64,000 nt of DNA, from the NCBI GenBank assembly GCA_009886755.1, contig QXYU01000009.1, forward strand, positions 58,182 through 122,181. Reading direction: 5' to 3'. The position numbers were made by a program, and so were the translations under genes. This DNA is from Flavobacteriaceae bacterium. Its GTDB lineage: Bacteria > Bacteroidota > Bacteroidia > Flavobacteriales > Flavobacteriaceae. Each line of letters begins with the position of its first letter. Within the stretch, counting starts at the first letter, position 1. Positions 52,316 through 63,222 of this stretch are shown one piece after another. The notes beneath the pieces are model-generated. The model worked only from the letters and a program-made list of their open reading frames with translations. It was not told the DNA's origin and did no database searches.

Positions 52316-55300
52316 ATGAAAAAATCATCTAAACTCAAAGAATTTGGTCTCTCGTCTTGGGCGATTGATCACGCTACAGTGATCTATGTCATCATTGGGC
52401 TGTTTTTCTTTTTGGGGATCTCAGCATATCTAAACATGCCTAGAGAAAACTACCCTGAAATTAACACCAACGAAGTCTTTGTCAGCTCTGTATTTCCAGG
52501 AAATACCCCGGAGGATATGGAACGCCTCATTACCGATCCTTTGGAGGAAGAGCTTAAGGGGGTTCCCAATTTGGTGAAAATCACCTCCTCTTCTTTGGAA
52601 AACTTCTCCCTGATCACCGTTGAGTTCGATGAAAACATCACTAAGGAAAGTGCCAAAATAAAGGTACAAGACAAAATTGACAATGTTGTTTCATCTGCCG
52701 ATTGGCCCACCTTTAATGGTGCTAAAATTGAACCTACCGCTTTTGAGTTTAGCCTTTCTGAGGAAATACCAATTCTCAATGTAGGCCTATCGGGTGACCT
52801 TCCAATTGAGGAACTCAAAAACTATGGTGAATTATTACAAGATCGTATTGAGCAAATGCCTGATGTCAAGGAAGTTGCCCTGCGAGGAGTTCAAGATTTT
52901 GAAGTAGAAATTGCTGTGGATTTGATGAAAATAGCTGCCGCAACCATCTCTTTCGATGACATTATTAACGCGATTCGCCGGGAAAACAGTACCATCTCTG
53001 CTGGAAATGTTGTCGGTGATGGTCTTCGAAGAAATATCCGCGTATTGGGAGAAATTGAAGCCCCTGAAGACCTTGCAGAAGTAGTCGTCAAAACCCAAAA
53101 TGGAATCGTCTATCTAGGTGATATCGCCGATATCCGTTTTAAAGAAAAAGAAATCAATTCTTTTGCTCGATCCAAAGGAATTAAGGCGCTCGTTTTGGAT
53201 GTCAAAAAACGCAGTGGAAAAAACCTAATTAAAACGGTAGAGGAAATACGAACTATCATCAACAAGACTGTTTCGAATGAATTTCCTTCGTCTATTGATG
53301 TTGAAATTTCAAACGATCAATCGAATACGACCAAAAACATTGTAAGCGACTTGGCCAACAATATCATCTTTGGAGTATTATTGGTTATTACTGTATTGAT
53401 GTTTTTCCTTGGTTTCCGCAATGCTCTTTTTGTCGGTTTTGCGATTCCCATGTCCATGTTTATGTCCTTTATGATTTTGGATTTCTTAGGGAATACAATT
53501 AATACGATGGTTCTTTTTGGACTCATCATGGGATTGGGAATGCTCGTGGACAATGGAATTGTGGTTATTGAGAACGCCTATCGCTTGATGGAAAAAGAAG
53601 GGATGAGTGCTATTGAAGCTGCCAAAAAAGGCATTGGTGAAATCGCCTATCCAATTATTATTTCCACAGCAACCACCATTGCGGCCTTTTTACCGCTTGG
53701 CTTTTGGCCTGGTTTGATGGGTGAGTTTATGATTTTCTTCCCCATGACACTTTCCATCGTTTTGGGATCCTCCTTATTTGTAGCCATCTTTTTCAACTCC
53801 GTACTAGTGTCGCGTTTTATGGAAGTGGGCGATCGTGAACTTAGTCAAAAAGGTCTTTGGCGACTCACCTTTATATTGGGAGGATTGGGGCTTATTTTAA
53901 TTTTTAATGTCGGAACACTTCGTGCATTGGGAACACTCATGTTGTTAACTACTGCCTTGTTTTGGGCCTATAAGTTCTTCATCAAACGATGGGCGGTTTA
54001 CTTCCAATCCCATACACTGGTAACCCTAGAAAATCGTTACCGTCGTGCCTTAACCTTTGCCCTGACGGGTCGCAAGCCCTATTTGTTTTTATTCGGCACC
54101 ATCGGATTGCTCTTTTCTTCCTTCATCATTTTGGGTCTTGCAGCACCCAAGGTGGAGTTTTTCCCTGAAAACGAGCCACAGCAAATTCTGATTTACTCAG
54201 AATATCCCGAAGGAACTTCCATTGACAAAACCAACACCACAGCAAAACGTATTGAAGAAGAAGTCAGAAAAATAATCGACAATGAAAAATACCGAGACGG
54301 GGACACCAATTTTATGATTGATTCCAACGTCGCTGTTGTTGGAGCGGGTGCGCAAAACCCTGAAACAGACCGGGGCGGAGATCAGGACATGCCCCACAAG
54401 GCCAAAATCACCCTTACGATGACGGAGTTTAAATTCCGTCGCGGTTTGTCTTCCGAAACCATGCGTATGGAGATTCAACAGGCACTAAAAAACAAATTCC
54501 CGGGAATTGCCATTTCTGTAGAAAAAACAGGTGCAGGCCCCTCCGCTGGCTACCCTGTCAATATTGAAATCAGCGGTGAGGATTACGATCAGTTGATTTT
54601 TGAGGCTGAAAATATGCGTACCTACCTCAACTTAGAGAACATTCCAGGAGTAGAAGAACTCAAGATTGATGTCAACAAAAGCAAGCCTGGACTGGCCGTT
54701 GAAATTGACCGCCGCAAATCTGGAAGTCTCGGCGTTACCGCAGGACAAATCGGACAACAGCTACGACGAGCGTTGTTTGGCGAAAAAGCAGGAATCTACA
54801 AGAAAAACGGAGAGGACTATGATATCAATGTCCGTTTTGATGAAGAAGAGCGCCAAAATACGGAAGTACTCCTCGATCAATACGTCGTGTTCCGCGATCA
54901 AGCCAGTGGTCGTATCAAAGAAATTCCAGTGAGTGCTGTCGCAAACTTGAAAAACACAACCTCTTTTAGTGCTATCAAACACAAAGACCTCCGTCGCGTA
55001 GTAACCCTTTACTCTGCCGTTCTTGCTGGATACAACGCCAACGAAGTAGTGGATAATATTAAGCAAAGCCTGACGGGGTACACCCAACTGCCCAATGAGG
55101 TAGCCTATGAATTTACGGGAGAGATTGCCGAGCAGGAAACCAATATGAACTTTTTGACAGGAGCCTTATTCACCGCTCTTGGTTTGATTCTATTCTTGCT
55201 TGTTCTGCAATTCAACTCCATCTCCAATCCCTTGATTATTCTCCTATCTATCTTCTTGAGTTTTACAGGAGTGCTTTACGGAATCAGCATTTTCCGGATG

Positions 55301-55789
55301 CCTTTTGTAATCATGATGACCATGATGGGAATCATTTCACTTTCGGGAATTGTTGTTAATAATGGAGTAGTCTTGATAGACTACACCCAGCTTTTGATTG
55401 CTCGACGCAAAGAAGACCTAGGCTTGCCCTATGATCAACTCCTTCCGCGTGCCGAAGTTCGAGAGGCCATCATTGGTGGTGGTGTGGCGCGATTGCGCCC
55501 GGTATTACTTACTGCGATCACCACGATCTTAGGGTTGATTCCCTTGGCCACTGGACTCAACATCAACTTTTTCTCTTTGGTAAGTGAGTGGAATACCAAA
55601 ATTTATATCGGTGGAGACAATGTGATTTTCTGGGGACCTTTGGCTTGGACGGTGATTTTTGGATTGACCTTTGCCACTTTCTTAACCTTGGTTATCGTTC
55701 CTGCTTGTTTTTTCCTTATTTATCGATTGAAATTGCGGATTCAAGCATTCCGAAAGCCAAAAGAACTTAATACCTTAGCCGAGAATTAG
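52316..55789 (+). CDS. RND efflux pump, inner-membrane permease (AcrB-like)
   Basis: At 1157 residues it is about 100 longer than AcrB. The RND frame is present: TM1, a porter domain with [22 protein letters not shown]2-6 with [28 protein letters not shown] and [21 protein letters not shown], and TM8-12 with [13 protein letters not shown] and [18 protein letters not shown]. Two extra hydrophobic segments lie at about 517-556 between TM6 and TM7, and a further insertion of about 20 residues precedes TM12. It exports drugs or lipophilic compounds using the proton gradient. A GGGAGGT Shine-Dalgarno-like sequence 8 nt upstream is unusual for this phylum. Confidence 0.92.
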   Translation: MKKSSKLKEFGLSSWAIDHATVIYVIIGLFFFLGISAYLNMPRENYPEINTNEVFVSSVFPGNTPEDMERLITDPLEEELKGVPNLVKITSSSLENFSLITVEFDENITKESAKIKVQDKIDNVVSSADWPTFNGAKIEPTAFEFSLSEEIPILNVGLSGDLPIEELKNYGELLQDRIEQMPDVKEVALRGVQDFEVEIAVDLMKIAAATISFDDIINAIRRENSTISAGNVVGDGLRRNIRVLGEIEAPEDLAEVVVKTQNGIVYLGDIADIRFKEKEINSFARSKGIKALVLDVKKRSGKNLIKTVEEIRTIINKTVSNEFPSSIDVEISNDQSNTTKNIVSDLANNIIFGVLLVITVLMFFLGFRNALFVGFAIPMSMFMSFMILDFLGNTINTMVLFGLIMGLGMLVDNGIVVIENAYRLMEKEGMSAIEAAKKGIGEIAYPIIISTATTIAAFLPLGFWPGLMGEFMIFFPMTLSIVLGSSLFVAIFFNSVLVSRFMEVGDRELSQKGLWRLTFILGGLGLILIFNVGTLRALGTLMLLTTALFWAYKFFIKRWAVYFQSHTLVTLENRYRRALTFALTGRKPYLFLFGTIGLLFSSFIILGLAAPKVEFFPENEPQQILIYSEYPEGTSIDKTNTTAKRIEEEVRKIIDNEKYRDGDTNFMIDSNVAVVGAGAQNPETDRGGDQDMPHKAKITLTMTEFKFRRGLSSETMRMEIQQALKNKFPGIAISVEKTGAGPSAGYPVNIEISGEDYDQLIFEAENMRTYLNLENIPGVEELKIDVNKSKPGLAVEIDRRKSGSLGVTAGQIGQQLRRALFGEKAGIYKKNGEDYDINVRFDEEERQNTEVLLDQYVVFRDQASGRIKEIPVSAVANLKNTTSFSAIKHKDLRRVVTLYSAVLAGYNANEVVDNIKQSLTGYTQLPNEVAYEFTGEIAEQETNMNFLTGALFTALGLILFLLVLQFNSISNPLIILLSIFLSFTGVLYGISIFRMPFVIMMTMMGIISLSGIVVNNGVVLIDYTQLLIARRKEDLGLPYDQLLPRAEVREAIIGGGVARLRPVLLTAITTILGLIPLATGLNINFFSLVSEWNTKIYIGGDNVIFWGPLAWTVIFGLTFATFLTLVIVPACFFLIYRLKLRIQAFRKPKELNTLAEN

Positions 55790-55797
55790 AAACTACT

Positions 55798-57558
55798 ATG
55801 CTTCGAACAAACAATTGTGGTGCTTTAGGCCTTGCTGAGGTCGGGCAACAAGTTACCCTAGCCGGATGGGTTCAAAAAACCCGAAACAAAGGATTTATGC
55901 TATGGGTAGATCTTCGCGATCGCTATGGTATCACCCAAATCATTTTTGATTCGGAACGTACTCCAAAAGCTGTCTTTGAACAAGCGCAAAGCTTGGGTCG
56001 TGAATTTGTAATTCAAATCCGAGGGGAGGTCATTGAGCGAGAATCCAAAAACCCCAATATGAATACTGGGGATATTGAAATTTTAGCCGATCAACTTCAC
56101 ATTCTGAATACTGCTAGCACCCCCCCATTTACCATTGAAGATAAAACTGACGGTGGAGAAGAACTACGAATGCAATACCGCTATCTGGATATCCGAAGAA
56201 AGCCCGTCCGAGACAATTTATTGTTTCGTCACCAAGTAACTCTTGCCGTACGCAACTATCTTTCCAAGGCCAATTTTGTAGAAGTAGAAACCCCTTATCT
56301 GATCAAATCAACCCCTGAAGGGGCTCGAGATTTTGTAGTCCCATCGCGTATGCACAAAGGGGAATTCTATGCGCTTCCACAGTCACCTCAAACCTTCAAG
56401 CAATTGCTGATGGTGGGAGGAATGGATAAATATTTCCAGATTGTAAAGTGCTTTCGAGACGAAGACCTTCGCGCGGATCGCCAACCAGAGTTCACCCAGA
56501 TTGACTGCGAATTGACCTTTGTGGAGCAAGACGATATTCTGGATCAATTTGAAGGGCTTACGCGCCATTTGATAAAAAATATTCACGGCGTTGACGTTGG
56601 GGAATTTCCGCGCATGCCCTACGAAGAAGCGATGCGTCGCTTTGGTAACGACAAACCCGACATACGATTTGGAATGGAATTTGCCGAAATGAATGCTGTG
56701 GCGAAAGGCAAAGGCTTTGGTGTTTTTGACAACCAAGAATTCGTGGTAGGAATTGCCGTTCCCGGAGCCGCTGAGTATACTCGTAAACAAATTGACGGTC
56801 TAATCGACTGGGTCAAGCGACCTCAAATAGGAGCTTTGGGTCTGGTCTGGGCCAAATACAATGCTGATGGGAGTTTCAAATCTTCAGTGGATAAATTTTT
56901 TACTGCTGAAGACCTCAGTGCTTGGGCAGAAACTACTGGAGCTCAGCCCGGTGACTTAATGCTCGTGATGGCCGGAGCCAAAGACAGCACCCGAAGCCAG
57001 CTCAGTGCCTTGCGAATGGAGATGGCAGAACGATTGGAATTGCGTGACCCCACCGTCTTTGCACCCCTGTGGGTCACAGACTTTCCTCTTTTAGAATGGG
57101 ATGAAGAAAGCCAACGCTACCATGCCATGCACCACCCTTTTACCGCTCCAAAACCCGAAGAGATTGAACTTCTTGCGACGGATCCAGGTAAGGTAAAAGC
57201 CAATGCCTATGACTTGGTGCTTAATGGAAATGAAATTGGGGGCGGTTCCATCCGAATCCACGATGGTGATTTACAGCAAAAGATGTTTGACCTTCTCGGT
57301 TTTACCCCTGAAGAAGCTCAAGCGCAATTTGGCTTTTTAATGGATGCTTTTCAATATGGAGCGCCACCACATGGTGGTATTGCTTTTGGACTTGATCGTT
57401 TGGTGGCTATTTTAGGAGGACAGGAAACCATCCGTGATTTTATCGCTTTCCCAAAAAACAATAGTGGACGCGATTTGATGATTGATGCCCCTACAAGTAT
57501 TGATGCCGGTCAATTGGATGAACTTGCACTTGTGATTCAACCCAAAGACGAGGTGTGA
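55798..57558 (+). CDS. aspS: Aspartate--tRNA ligase
   Basis: This 586-residue bacterial-type AspRS has an N-terminal OB-fold anticodon domain ([20 protein letters not shown]), the class II core with motif 1 ([21 protein letters not shown]), motif 2 ([18 protein letters not shown]), a GAD insertion domain and motif 3 ([19 protein letters not shown]). It charges tRNA-Asp. The stop overlaps the next small gene by 4 nt. It follows acrB after only 8 nt, which may put it under read-through from the efflux operon. Confidence 0.95.
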   Translation: MLRTNNCGALGLAEVGQQVTLAGWVQKTRNKGFMLWVDLRDRYGITQIIFDSERTPKAVFEQAQSLGREFVIQIRGEVIERESKNPNMNTGDIEILADQLHILNTASTPPFTIEDKTDGGEELRMQYRYLDIRRKPVRDNLLFRHQVTLAVRNYLSKANFVEVETPYLIKSTPEGARDFVVPSRMHKGEFYALPQSPQTFKQLLMVGGMDKYFQIVKCFRDEDLRADRQPEFTQIDCELTFVEQDDILDQFEGLTRHLIKNIHGVDVGEFPRMPYEEAMRRFGNDKPDIRFGMEFAEMNAVAKGKGFGVFDNQEFVVGIAVPGAAEYTRKQIDGLIDWVKRPQIGALGLVWAKYNADGSFKSSVDKFFTAEDLSAWAETTGAQPGDLMLVMAGAKDSTRSQLSALRMEMAERLELRDPTVFAPLWVTDFPLLEWDEESQRYHAMHHPFTAPKPEEIELLATDPGKVKANAYDLVLNGNEIGGGSIRIHDGDLQQKMFDLLGFTPEEAQAQFGFLMDAFQYGAPPHGGIAFGLDRLVAILGGQETIRDFIAFPKNNSGRDLMIDAPTSIDAGQLDELALVIQPKDEV

Positions 57559-57794
57559 AAGTAGTACTTCATCTTTTGTTTTTTTCCTGGTTGGGTGGAC
57601 TCGCTTTCGGCTTCTACACCCGTACACAAGACTATGCTTTGGGTGAGAAAATCATTGGTTTTTCGGTCTTAGGAGCTGTATTTATCTACCTACCGCTTTT
57701 TCTATACCATCGCTGGAAAGGCAAATCCCTATCAGACTATACCCTAACACCGGAAAACATGGAAAAAATGCGTTCCAAAAAAAAACAGGAATAA
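57555..57794 (+). CDS. Small membrane protein, 79 aa, unknown
   Basis: The frame starts with GTG overlapping the aspS stop and encodes [20 protein letters not shown], a first membrane helix, then a second near residues 32-50 ([20 protein letters not shown]) and a basic tail ending MRSKKKQE. I do not recognise the family. The tight overlap and two clean helices suggest a real gene. Topology would place both ends in the cytoplasm. Confidence 0.7.
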   Translation: MKVVLHLLFFSWLGGLAFGFYTRTQDYALGEKIIGFSVLGAVFIYLPLFLYHRWKGKSLSDYTLTPENMEKMRSKKKQE

Positions 57795-57807
57795 TAAGCC
57801 GAAAAGC

Positions 57808-57837
57808 CTTGCCCTCCAATTAATTGGCGTACCTTGC
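57808..57837 (+). promoter_or_regulatory. Putative cspA promoter with an internal palindrome
   Basis: CTTG (57808-57811) lies 18 nt before TACCTTGC (57830-57837), a loose match to the phylum promoter. Between them CCAATTAATTGG (57816-57827) is a perfect 12-bp palindrome. The ATG is 21 nt downstream. Confidence 0.4.
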
Positions 57838-57858
57838 GGCAAATTAGTAAATCACAAT

Positions 57859-58050
57859 ATGACTGGTACAGTTAAATTTTTCAATGAGTCCAAAGGATTT
57901 GGTTTCATTACAAACGATGAGTCGGGAGACGACGTATTCGTTCACGTTACAGCCCTAGACGGGTTGACACTCCATGAGGGTGACAAAGTTGAGTATGTAG
58001 AAGAAGACGGTAAAAAAGGGAAGCAAGCTTCTCAGATTAAGCTCTTATAA
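57859..58050 (+). CDS. cspA: Cold-shock protein (CspA family)
   Basis: The 63-residue protein is a single cold-shock domain. RNP1 is KGFGFI, RNP2 is VFVHVTAL, and it starts MTGTVKFFNESKGFGFI. It binds single-stranded RNA and DNA and acts as an RNA chaperone. It stands alone between a promoter-like region and a strong terminator, so it is probably monocistronic. Many paralogues occur in these genomes; which one this is cannot be told. Confidence 0.93.
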   Translation: MTGTVKFFNESKGFGFITNDESGDDVFVHVTALDGLTLHEGDKVEYVEEDGKKGKQASQIKLL

Positions 58051-58068
58051 TATATATACAAACTGCTG

Positions 58069-58096
58069 AAAGCGCCTTTCGAGGCGCTTTTTTTTT
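58069..58096 (+). terminator. Rho-independent terminator after cspA
   Basis: AAAGCGCCT, loop TTCG, AGGCGCTTT form a perfect 9-bp stem followed by more T residues. The UUCG-type tetraloop makes it very stable. It ends at the stop of the convergent tadA and probably insulates both genes. Confidence 0.85.
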
Positions 58097-58538
58097 ACCC
58101 TCTTTTGCCGATAAAAAACTGCTGCATCAAATCGAGGGCTTCTGTTTCCATCACACCTTTGCTGTAAAGCGTTTTAGGGTGCAGCCCTATTCCAGCCGAA
58201 ACGAAACCCCGTTTTGGATCCGCTGCCGCAAAAACCACCCGCTCTAATTGACTCCAATACAAAGCCCCCGCACACATCACACAAGGCTCTAAGGTCACAT
58301 AGAGGGTACATCCTTTCAAATATTTCCCATTGAGATAATTGGCTGCTGAAGTAATGGCTTGCATTTCCGCATGTGCCGTTACATCGTGGAGTTGTTCCGT
58401 TAAATTGTGCGCACGAGCAATGATTTTTTGCTGAATTACCACCACAGCCCCTACAGGAACCTCGTCCTTTTCATAGGCTTTTTGGGCTTCTACCAAAGCC
58501 TGTTTCATAAAATACGAGTCGTCCAAAAGCATTTCCAT
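58095..58538 (-). CDS. tadA: tRNA-specific adenosine deaminase
   Basis: The 147-residue zinc deaminase has the catalytic HAE in TAHAEMQAI and the zinc motif PCVMCAGAL. It converts wobble A34 to inosine in tRNA-Arg(ACG). I chose MEMLLDDSYFMKQAL as the N-terminus; a longer frame (58568) gives an unlikely hydrophobic leader. A -7-like TATTTTTA ends 4 nt before this ATG. Confidence 0.92.
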   Translation of the reverse strand: MEMLLDDSYFMKQALVEAQKAYEKDEVPVGAVVVIQQKIIARAHNLTEQLHDVTAHAEMQAITSAANYLNGKYLKGCTLYVTLEPCVMCAGALYWSQLERVVFAAADPKRGFVSAGIGLHPKTLYSKGVMETEALDLMQQFFIGKRG

Positions 58539-58542
58539 TCCG

Positions 58543-58550
58543 TAAAAATA
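58543..58550 (-). promoter_or_regulatory. -7-like element of tadA
   Basis: Minus-strand TATTTTTA differs from TAnnTTTG at the last base and ends 4 nt before the tadA ATG. Confidence 0.35.
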
Positions 58551-58580
58551 CAAAAATGCAACACCCACGGGTGGATGCCC

Positions 58581-58588
58581 TATCTTTG
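58581..58588 (+). promoter_or_regulatory. -7 promoter element of dxs
   Basis: TATCTTTG matches TAnnTTTG exactly and ends 4 nt before the dxs ATG, the same geometry as thiL. Confidence 0.55.
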
Positions 58589-58592
58589 GAAC

Positions 58593-60365
58593 ATGCTACT
58601 CGAAAAAATCACCTCCCCCGAGGACGTCAAAACGCTTTCCGATACGGAAAGACTAAAGTTATGCGGGGAGCTTCGTGAACGGATTATTGCCGTAGTAGCC
58701 AAAAATGAAGGCCACCTCGGAGCGAGCTTAGGCACCGTAGAACTGACCGTGGCATTGCATACCGTCTTTACGAGCCCCAATGACAAGATCATTTGGGATG
58801 TAGGACATCAAGCCTATGGCCACAAGCTCCTTACGGGTCGTAATACTGCCTTTGACAGCAACCGCCAATGGGGCGGTCTGAGTGGATTTCCTAGTAGGGA
58901 CGAAAGCCCGCACGATAGTTTTGGGACGGGTCATGCTGGCACCTCCCTTTCGGCAGCATTGGGCATGGCGCTAGCTGCAAGGCTTCAAGGAAATTCCAAC
59001 CAGCATCATGTTGCGGTTATTGGCGACGCTTCCATCGCGAGCGGAATGGCTTTTGAGGCCCTCAATCATCTAGGAACCACAAAGGCTAATGTCCTGGTTG
59101 TTCTCAACGACAATGCCCAAAGTATTGATTCCAGTGTGGGTGCCCTAAAAGTCTATTTTGAAAAAATTAAAATCAAAAACACCCCAAGCACCAATCTTTT
59201 TCAAGCGTTGAATATTCCCTACAGCGGCCCAATCAACGGACACGACCTTCCCCTTTTACTTAATAAATTATCCGAAATGGCCGCCTTGAATGGGCCTCGG
59301 ATACTACATATCCTCACTACCAAAGGCAAAGGCTTGGCCGAAGCTGAAAAAGACCAAGTACGCTATCATGCCCCTGGGAAATTTGATCCTCTTACAGGAA
59401 AAATCAATCGTGCTGCTAAAGGGAACAGTCCAAAATATCAAGAAGTCGTCGGTAAAAGTTTGGTTGCCTTGGCAGAAACCAATAAAAAACTCGTAGCAAT
59501 CACACCAGCCATGGTAACCGGGAGTGGATTGAGTGAGTTCTTCAAACGATATCCGGAAAGAGCTTTTGACGTAGGGATTGCAGAGCAACACGCGCTGACG
59601 TTGGCCGCGGGTTTCGCCACTGCTGACCTACAACCTTTTGTTGTTATCTACTCCACCTTTTTACAGCGGGCTTATGATCAATTGATTCACGATATCGCCC
59701 TGCAAAATCTTCCCGTGGTTTTCTGTATTGACCGCGCCGGTTTGGTAGGCCACGATGGTCCCACACATCATGGGGTGTTTGATATCAGCTTTTTGAGAAG
59801 CCTTCCCAACATGACCCTTATCGCGCCCTCAGATGCAGAGCAACTGCGGAACTTTCTATACACTCTTCAAGAAACTCCCCAGGGCCCTGTTGCCATTCGT
59901 TATCCACGTGGGTACGTCAATCAAATAGATTGGGAAAAACCCTTCAAAAAAGTCCCTTGGGGGAAAGGACGTATTCTTAAGAAAGGAAAATCCTACGCTC
60001 TTATTAGTGTCGGGCCCCTCAAACACAATTGCCAAGCAGCCCTCAATCAACTTAAAAATGCAACTGCTTGGAGCCACTATGACCTTACATTTATCAAACC
60101 GTTGGATGGAGCGCTTCTCCATGAGGTTTTCCAAAAACACCAACAAGTTGTCGTCGTTGAAGACGGTGCACGTCAAGGCGGAGCTGCCAGTGCTATACAA
60201 GAATGGGCACAAGAGCAAGAGTATGGCATTCCTATAGCAGCACTAGGAATTGATGACTGCTTTGTCCCACACGGAAAAACAGAAATTCTTTATGATAACC
60301 AAGGCTTAACGCCAGAACGCCTTGTAGAACGCTTAGATCAAATAGTGTTTAAAAAGGAGGGATAG
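58593..60365 (+). CDS. dxs: 1-deoxy-D-xylulose-5-phosphate synthase
   Basis: The 590-residue thiamine diphosphate enzyme has GHQAYGHKLLTGR, the TPP-binding GDASIASGMAFEALNHLG ... NDN motif, and the transketolase domains with GIAEQHALTLAAGFA and DRAGLVGHDGPTHHGVFD. It joins pyruvate and glyceraldehyde 3-phosphate as the first step of the MEP isoprenoid pathway, feeding the polyprenyl synthase and carotenoid genes in this window. I chose the ATG at 58593, supported by the -7 box. The length is somewhat short for Dxs, as in flavobacterial members. polA follows. Confidence 0.95.
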   Translation: MLLEKITSPEDVKTLSDTERLKLCGELRERIIAVVAKNEGHLGASLGTVELTVALHTVFTSPNDKIIWDVGHQAYGHKLLTGRNTAFDSNRQWGGLSGFPSRDESPHDSFGTGHAGTSLSAALGMALAARLQGNSNQHHVAVIGDASIASGMAFEALNHLGTTKANVLVVLNDNAQSIDSSVGALKVYFEKIKIKNTPSTNLFQALNIPYSGPINGHDLPLLLNKLSEMAALNGPRILHILTTKGKGLAEAEKDQVRYHAPGKFDPLTGKINRAAKGNSPKYQEVVGKSLVALAETNKKLVAITPAMVTGSGLSEFFKRYPERAFDVGIAEQHALTLAAGFATADLQPFVVIYSTFLQRAYDQLIHDIALQNLPVVFCIDRAGLVGHDGPTHHGVFDISFLRSLPNMTLIAPSDAEQLRNFLYTLQETPQGPVAIRYPRGYVNQIDWEKPFKKVPWGKGRILKKGKSYALISVGPLKHNCQAALNQLKNATAWSHYDLTFIKPLDGALLHEVFQKHQQVVVVEDGARQGGAASAIQEWAQEQEYGIPIAALGIDDCFVPHGKTEILYDNQGLTPERLVERLDQIVFKKEG

Positions 60366-60414
60366 GGTGCTTTTTTTCCCCCAAGAAAAGAGTATTTTAG
60401 AAAAATTTTGCGCC

Positions 60415-63222
60415 ATGGCCACTCCAAAACGACTCTTTCTACTCGATGCCTATGCTTTGATTTTTAGAGGTTATTATGCCTTTATCAAAAATCCTCGCAT
60501 CAACTCCAAAGGCATGGACACTTCGGCCATCATGGGATTTATGAATTCTCTGTTGGATGTGATCAAGCGCGAACGACCCGACCATCTAGCGGTCTGTTTT
60601 GACAAAGGTGGGTCACAGGTTCGTACCGAGCTTTTTACTGACTACAAAGCCAATCGAGACGAAACCCCCGAGGCCATTCAAATTTCCATTCCCTACATTC
60701 AGCAACTGCTCGAAGCCATGCATATCCCCGTTGTGGTTAAAGAAGGTTACGAAGCAGATGACATTATTGGCACCTTGGCCAAACAAGCTGAAAAAGAAGG
60801 CTTTGACACCTATATGGTAACTCCCGATAAAGATTTTGCCCAGTTGGTATCCGAACATATCTTCATGTACCGTCCAGCACGAATGGGCAACGGTATTGAG
60901 ATTTGGGGTATTCCAGAAGTGCAAGAAAAATTTGAGGTGGAAAGACCTGAACAGGTTATTGATTACCTCGGAATGATGGGAGATGCGGTGGATAATATTC
61001 CTGGCCTCCCTGGAGTGGGCGACAAAACCGCTAAAAAATTCTTGAAAGAATTCGGAAGCATGGAAGCGTTGCTTGATAATACCGACCAACTCAAAGGAAA
61101 AATTAAAGAAAAAATAGAGGCCAACAAAGAACTTGGTTTGCTTTCAAAAGAATTGGCAACCATTCTCTTGGACGTCCCAGTGACTTTTGATTCAAAAGCT
61201 TATACCTTATCGAAACCCGATACGGAAACCGTGGGAAAATTGTTTGAAGAATTGGAGTTCCGACGAATGCAGGACAATTTCAATAAGATCTTTTCTGACG
61301 AGCCAATAGCTAAAGTGGCTGCTTCCAGCCCGAAAAAAGAAGTCCCTGCCAGCGAGGGATTTGACCTCTTCAACCAACCCGGAGCCGGAACGGAATCCAT
61401 CGAAAATAAAAGTGCCCTTGATGCCGTGGAGCACTGGTATCAGACCATTGATAGTCCCGCAGGACAACGCCTCTTGCTCCAAAAATTGTTGGAACAAAAA
61501 AGCGTTTGCTTTGACACAGAAACTACCGGGTTAGATGCCTTACAAGCCGAACTGGTGGGTATTGCTTTTTCATGGGAAAAAGGGAAAGGGTATTACTTGG
61601 TCTTATCAGAGGACTTTGGCGCTTGCCAAGCAATTGTTCAACAATTCCAAGCTTTTTTTGACCATCCCGGTATCGAGAAAATTGGACACAATCTAAAATA
61701 CGATATCAAGGTGCTTCTCAAATACGGAATCAAAGTAGCCGCACCGATTTACGATACCATGATTGCGCATTACCTGATCAATCCGGATATGCGTCACAAT
61801 ATGGATGTATTGTCAGAAACCTATCTCCAGTACCGTCCGCAATCCATCACCGAACTTATCGGTAAAAAAGGAAAAAACCAGCGTTCCATGCGAGAAGTTC
61901 CCATTGCCCAACAAACCGAATATGCAGTGGAAGATGCCGATGTTACTTTTCAACTCAAACAGCATTTTAGTCAGGAATTAGCAAGCGGGGGTACTCAAGA
62001 ACTTTTTGATACTGTCGAATTGCCCTTGGTTCCAGTATTAACCGCCATGGAAGCCGAAGGCATTTGCCTTGACACACCCTTTTTGAATGAATTGTCCATA
62101 CAGCTACAAACCGATATTGACGCTTTGGAAAAAGGGATTTACGAACAAGCGGGGGAAAGATTTAACTTAGCGTCTCCCAAGCAGCTAGGTCCTATTTTAT
62201 TTGACAAGCTTAAACTGGTGGATAAGCCCAAAAAAACCAAAACCGGGCAATATTCTACGGCTGAAGACGTATTGTCCTATCTAGCCAAAGACCATCCTAT
62301 TGTTGCCCATATTTTGGAATGGCGTTCTCTTCAAAAACTTCAAAACACCTATGTGACTGCACTGCCTCAGGAAATCAATCCTAAAACTGGACGTGTGCAT
62401 ACGGTTTATAACCAAGCGGTCGCTGCCACTGGGCGGTTAAGCAGCAACAACCCCAACCTTCAAAACATCCCGATTCGTACCCCGAGGGGACAAGAGGTTC
62501 GGAAAGCCTTTATTGCCAAAGATACCGATCATGTCTTGCTCGCTGCGGACTATTCTCAAATTGAACTCCGCATCATTGCAGCTTTGAGTAAAGATCCTGC
62601 TATGGTCGCTGCTTTTCTAGAAGGCCAAGACATTCATACCGCTACCGCCGCTAGCGTTTTTGATGTGGCTCCCAATGCAGTGACCCGTGCCCAGCGAAGC
62701 CAAGCTAAAACGGTCAACTTTGGAATCATTTATGGGGTTTCGGCCTTTGGGCTAAGTCAGCAGACAGAACTCAATCGAACAGAAGCCAAAGAATTGATTG
62801 ACACCTATTATGCCAGCTATCCTCAACTGCGAAACTATATGAGTGATCAGGTAAATTTTGCTCGCGAACACGGTTATGTGGCAACGGTACTGGGCCGCCG
62901 CCGATACCTCAAGGATATCAATTCGCAAAATGCAGTCGTTCGTGGTGCCGCCGAGCGCAATGCCGTTAATGCTCCCATCCAAGGAAGTGCTGCCGATATT
63001 ATAAAACTGGCTATGATCCGATTGCAGCAACGCATTCAAGAAGACGGTTGGCAAGCCAAAATGCTATTGCAAGTGCACGATGAATTGGTTTTTGAAGTAC
63101 CCAAAACCGAACTCGCTGATTTCCAAATCCTGGTAAAAAAAGAAATGGAACAAGCCTTTACCCTTGACGTTCCTTTAGAAGTAGATTTGGGCGTTGGGCA
63201 AAACTGGCTGGAGGCGCATTAG
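60415..63222 (+). CDS. polA: DNA polymerase I
   Basis: This 935-residue protein has the 5' nuclease domain (about 1-290; YEADDIIGTLA, TPDKDFAQLV), an active-looking 3'-5' exonuclease domain with D367 and E369 in DTETTGLD, and the polymerase domain with NPNLQNIPIRTP, D712 in DYSQIELR and D889 in VHDELVFE. It fills gaps and removes RNA primers. I chose the ATG at 60415, where homologues start; a GTG at 60367 preceded by AAGGAGGG would add 16 residues and remains possible. A loose AAATTTTG ends 4 nt before the chosen ATG. Confidence 0.95.
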   Translation: MATPKRLFLLDAYALIFRGYYAFIKNPRINSKGMDTSAIMGFMNSLLDVIKRERPDHLAVCFDKGGSQVRTELFTDYKANRDETPEAIQISIPYIQQLLEAMHIPVVVKEGYEADDIIGTLAKQAEKEGFDTYMVTPDKDFAQLVSEHIFMYRPARMGNGIEIWGIPEVQEKFEVERPEQVIDYLGMMGDAVDNIPGLPGVGDKTAKKFLKEFGSMEALLDNTDQLKGKIKEKIEANKELGLLSKELATILLDVPVTFDSKAYTLSKPDTETVGKLFEELEFRRMQDNFNKIFSDEPIAKVAASSPKKEVPASEGFDLFNQPGAGTESIENKSALDAVEHWYQTIDSPAGQRLLLQKLLEQKSVCFDTETTGLDALQAELVGIAFSWEKGKGYYLVLSEDFGACQAIVQQFQAFFDHPGIEKIGHNLKYDIKVLLKYGIKVAAPIYDTMIAHYLINPDMRHNMDVLSETYLQYRPQSITELIGKKGKNQRSMREVPIAQQTEYAVEDADVTFQLKQHFSQELASGGTQELFDTVELPLVPVLTAMEAEGICLDTPFLNELSIQLQTDIDALEKGIYEQAGERFNLASPKQLGPILFDKLKLVDKPKKTKTGQYSTAEDVLSYLAKDHPIVAHILEWRSLQKLQNTYVTALPQEINPKTGRVHTVYNQAVAATGRLSSNNPNLQNIPIRTPRGQEVRKAFIAKDTDHVLLAADYSQIELRIIAALSKDPAMVAAFLEGQDIHTATAASVFDVAPNAVTRAQRSQAKTVNFGIIYGVSAFGLSQQTELNRTEAKELIDTYYASYPQLRNYMSDQVNFAREHGYVATVLGRRRYLKDINSQNAVVRGAAERNAVNAPIQGSAADIIKLAMIRLQQRIQEDGWQAKMLLQVHDELVFEVPKTELADFQILVKKEMEQAFTLDVPLEVDLGVGQNWLEAH

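Noticed and set aside
60367..60414. GTG start for polA with an upstream AAGGAGGG
   Set aside because: The purine run is made of the last dxs codons, the extra 16 residues do not resemble PolA, and Bacteroidota rarely rely on Shine-Dalgarno sequences.
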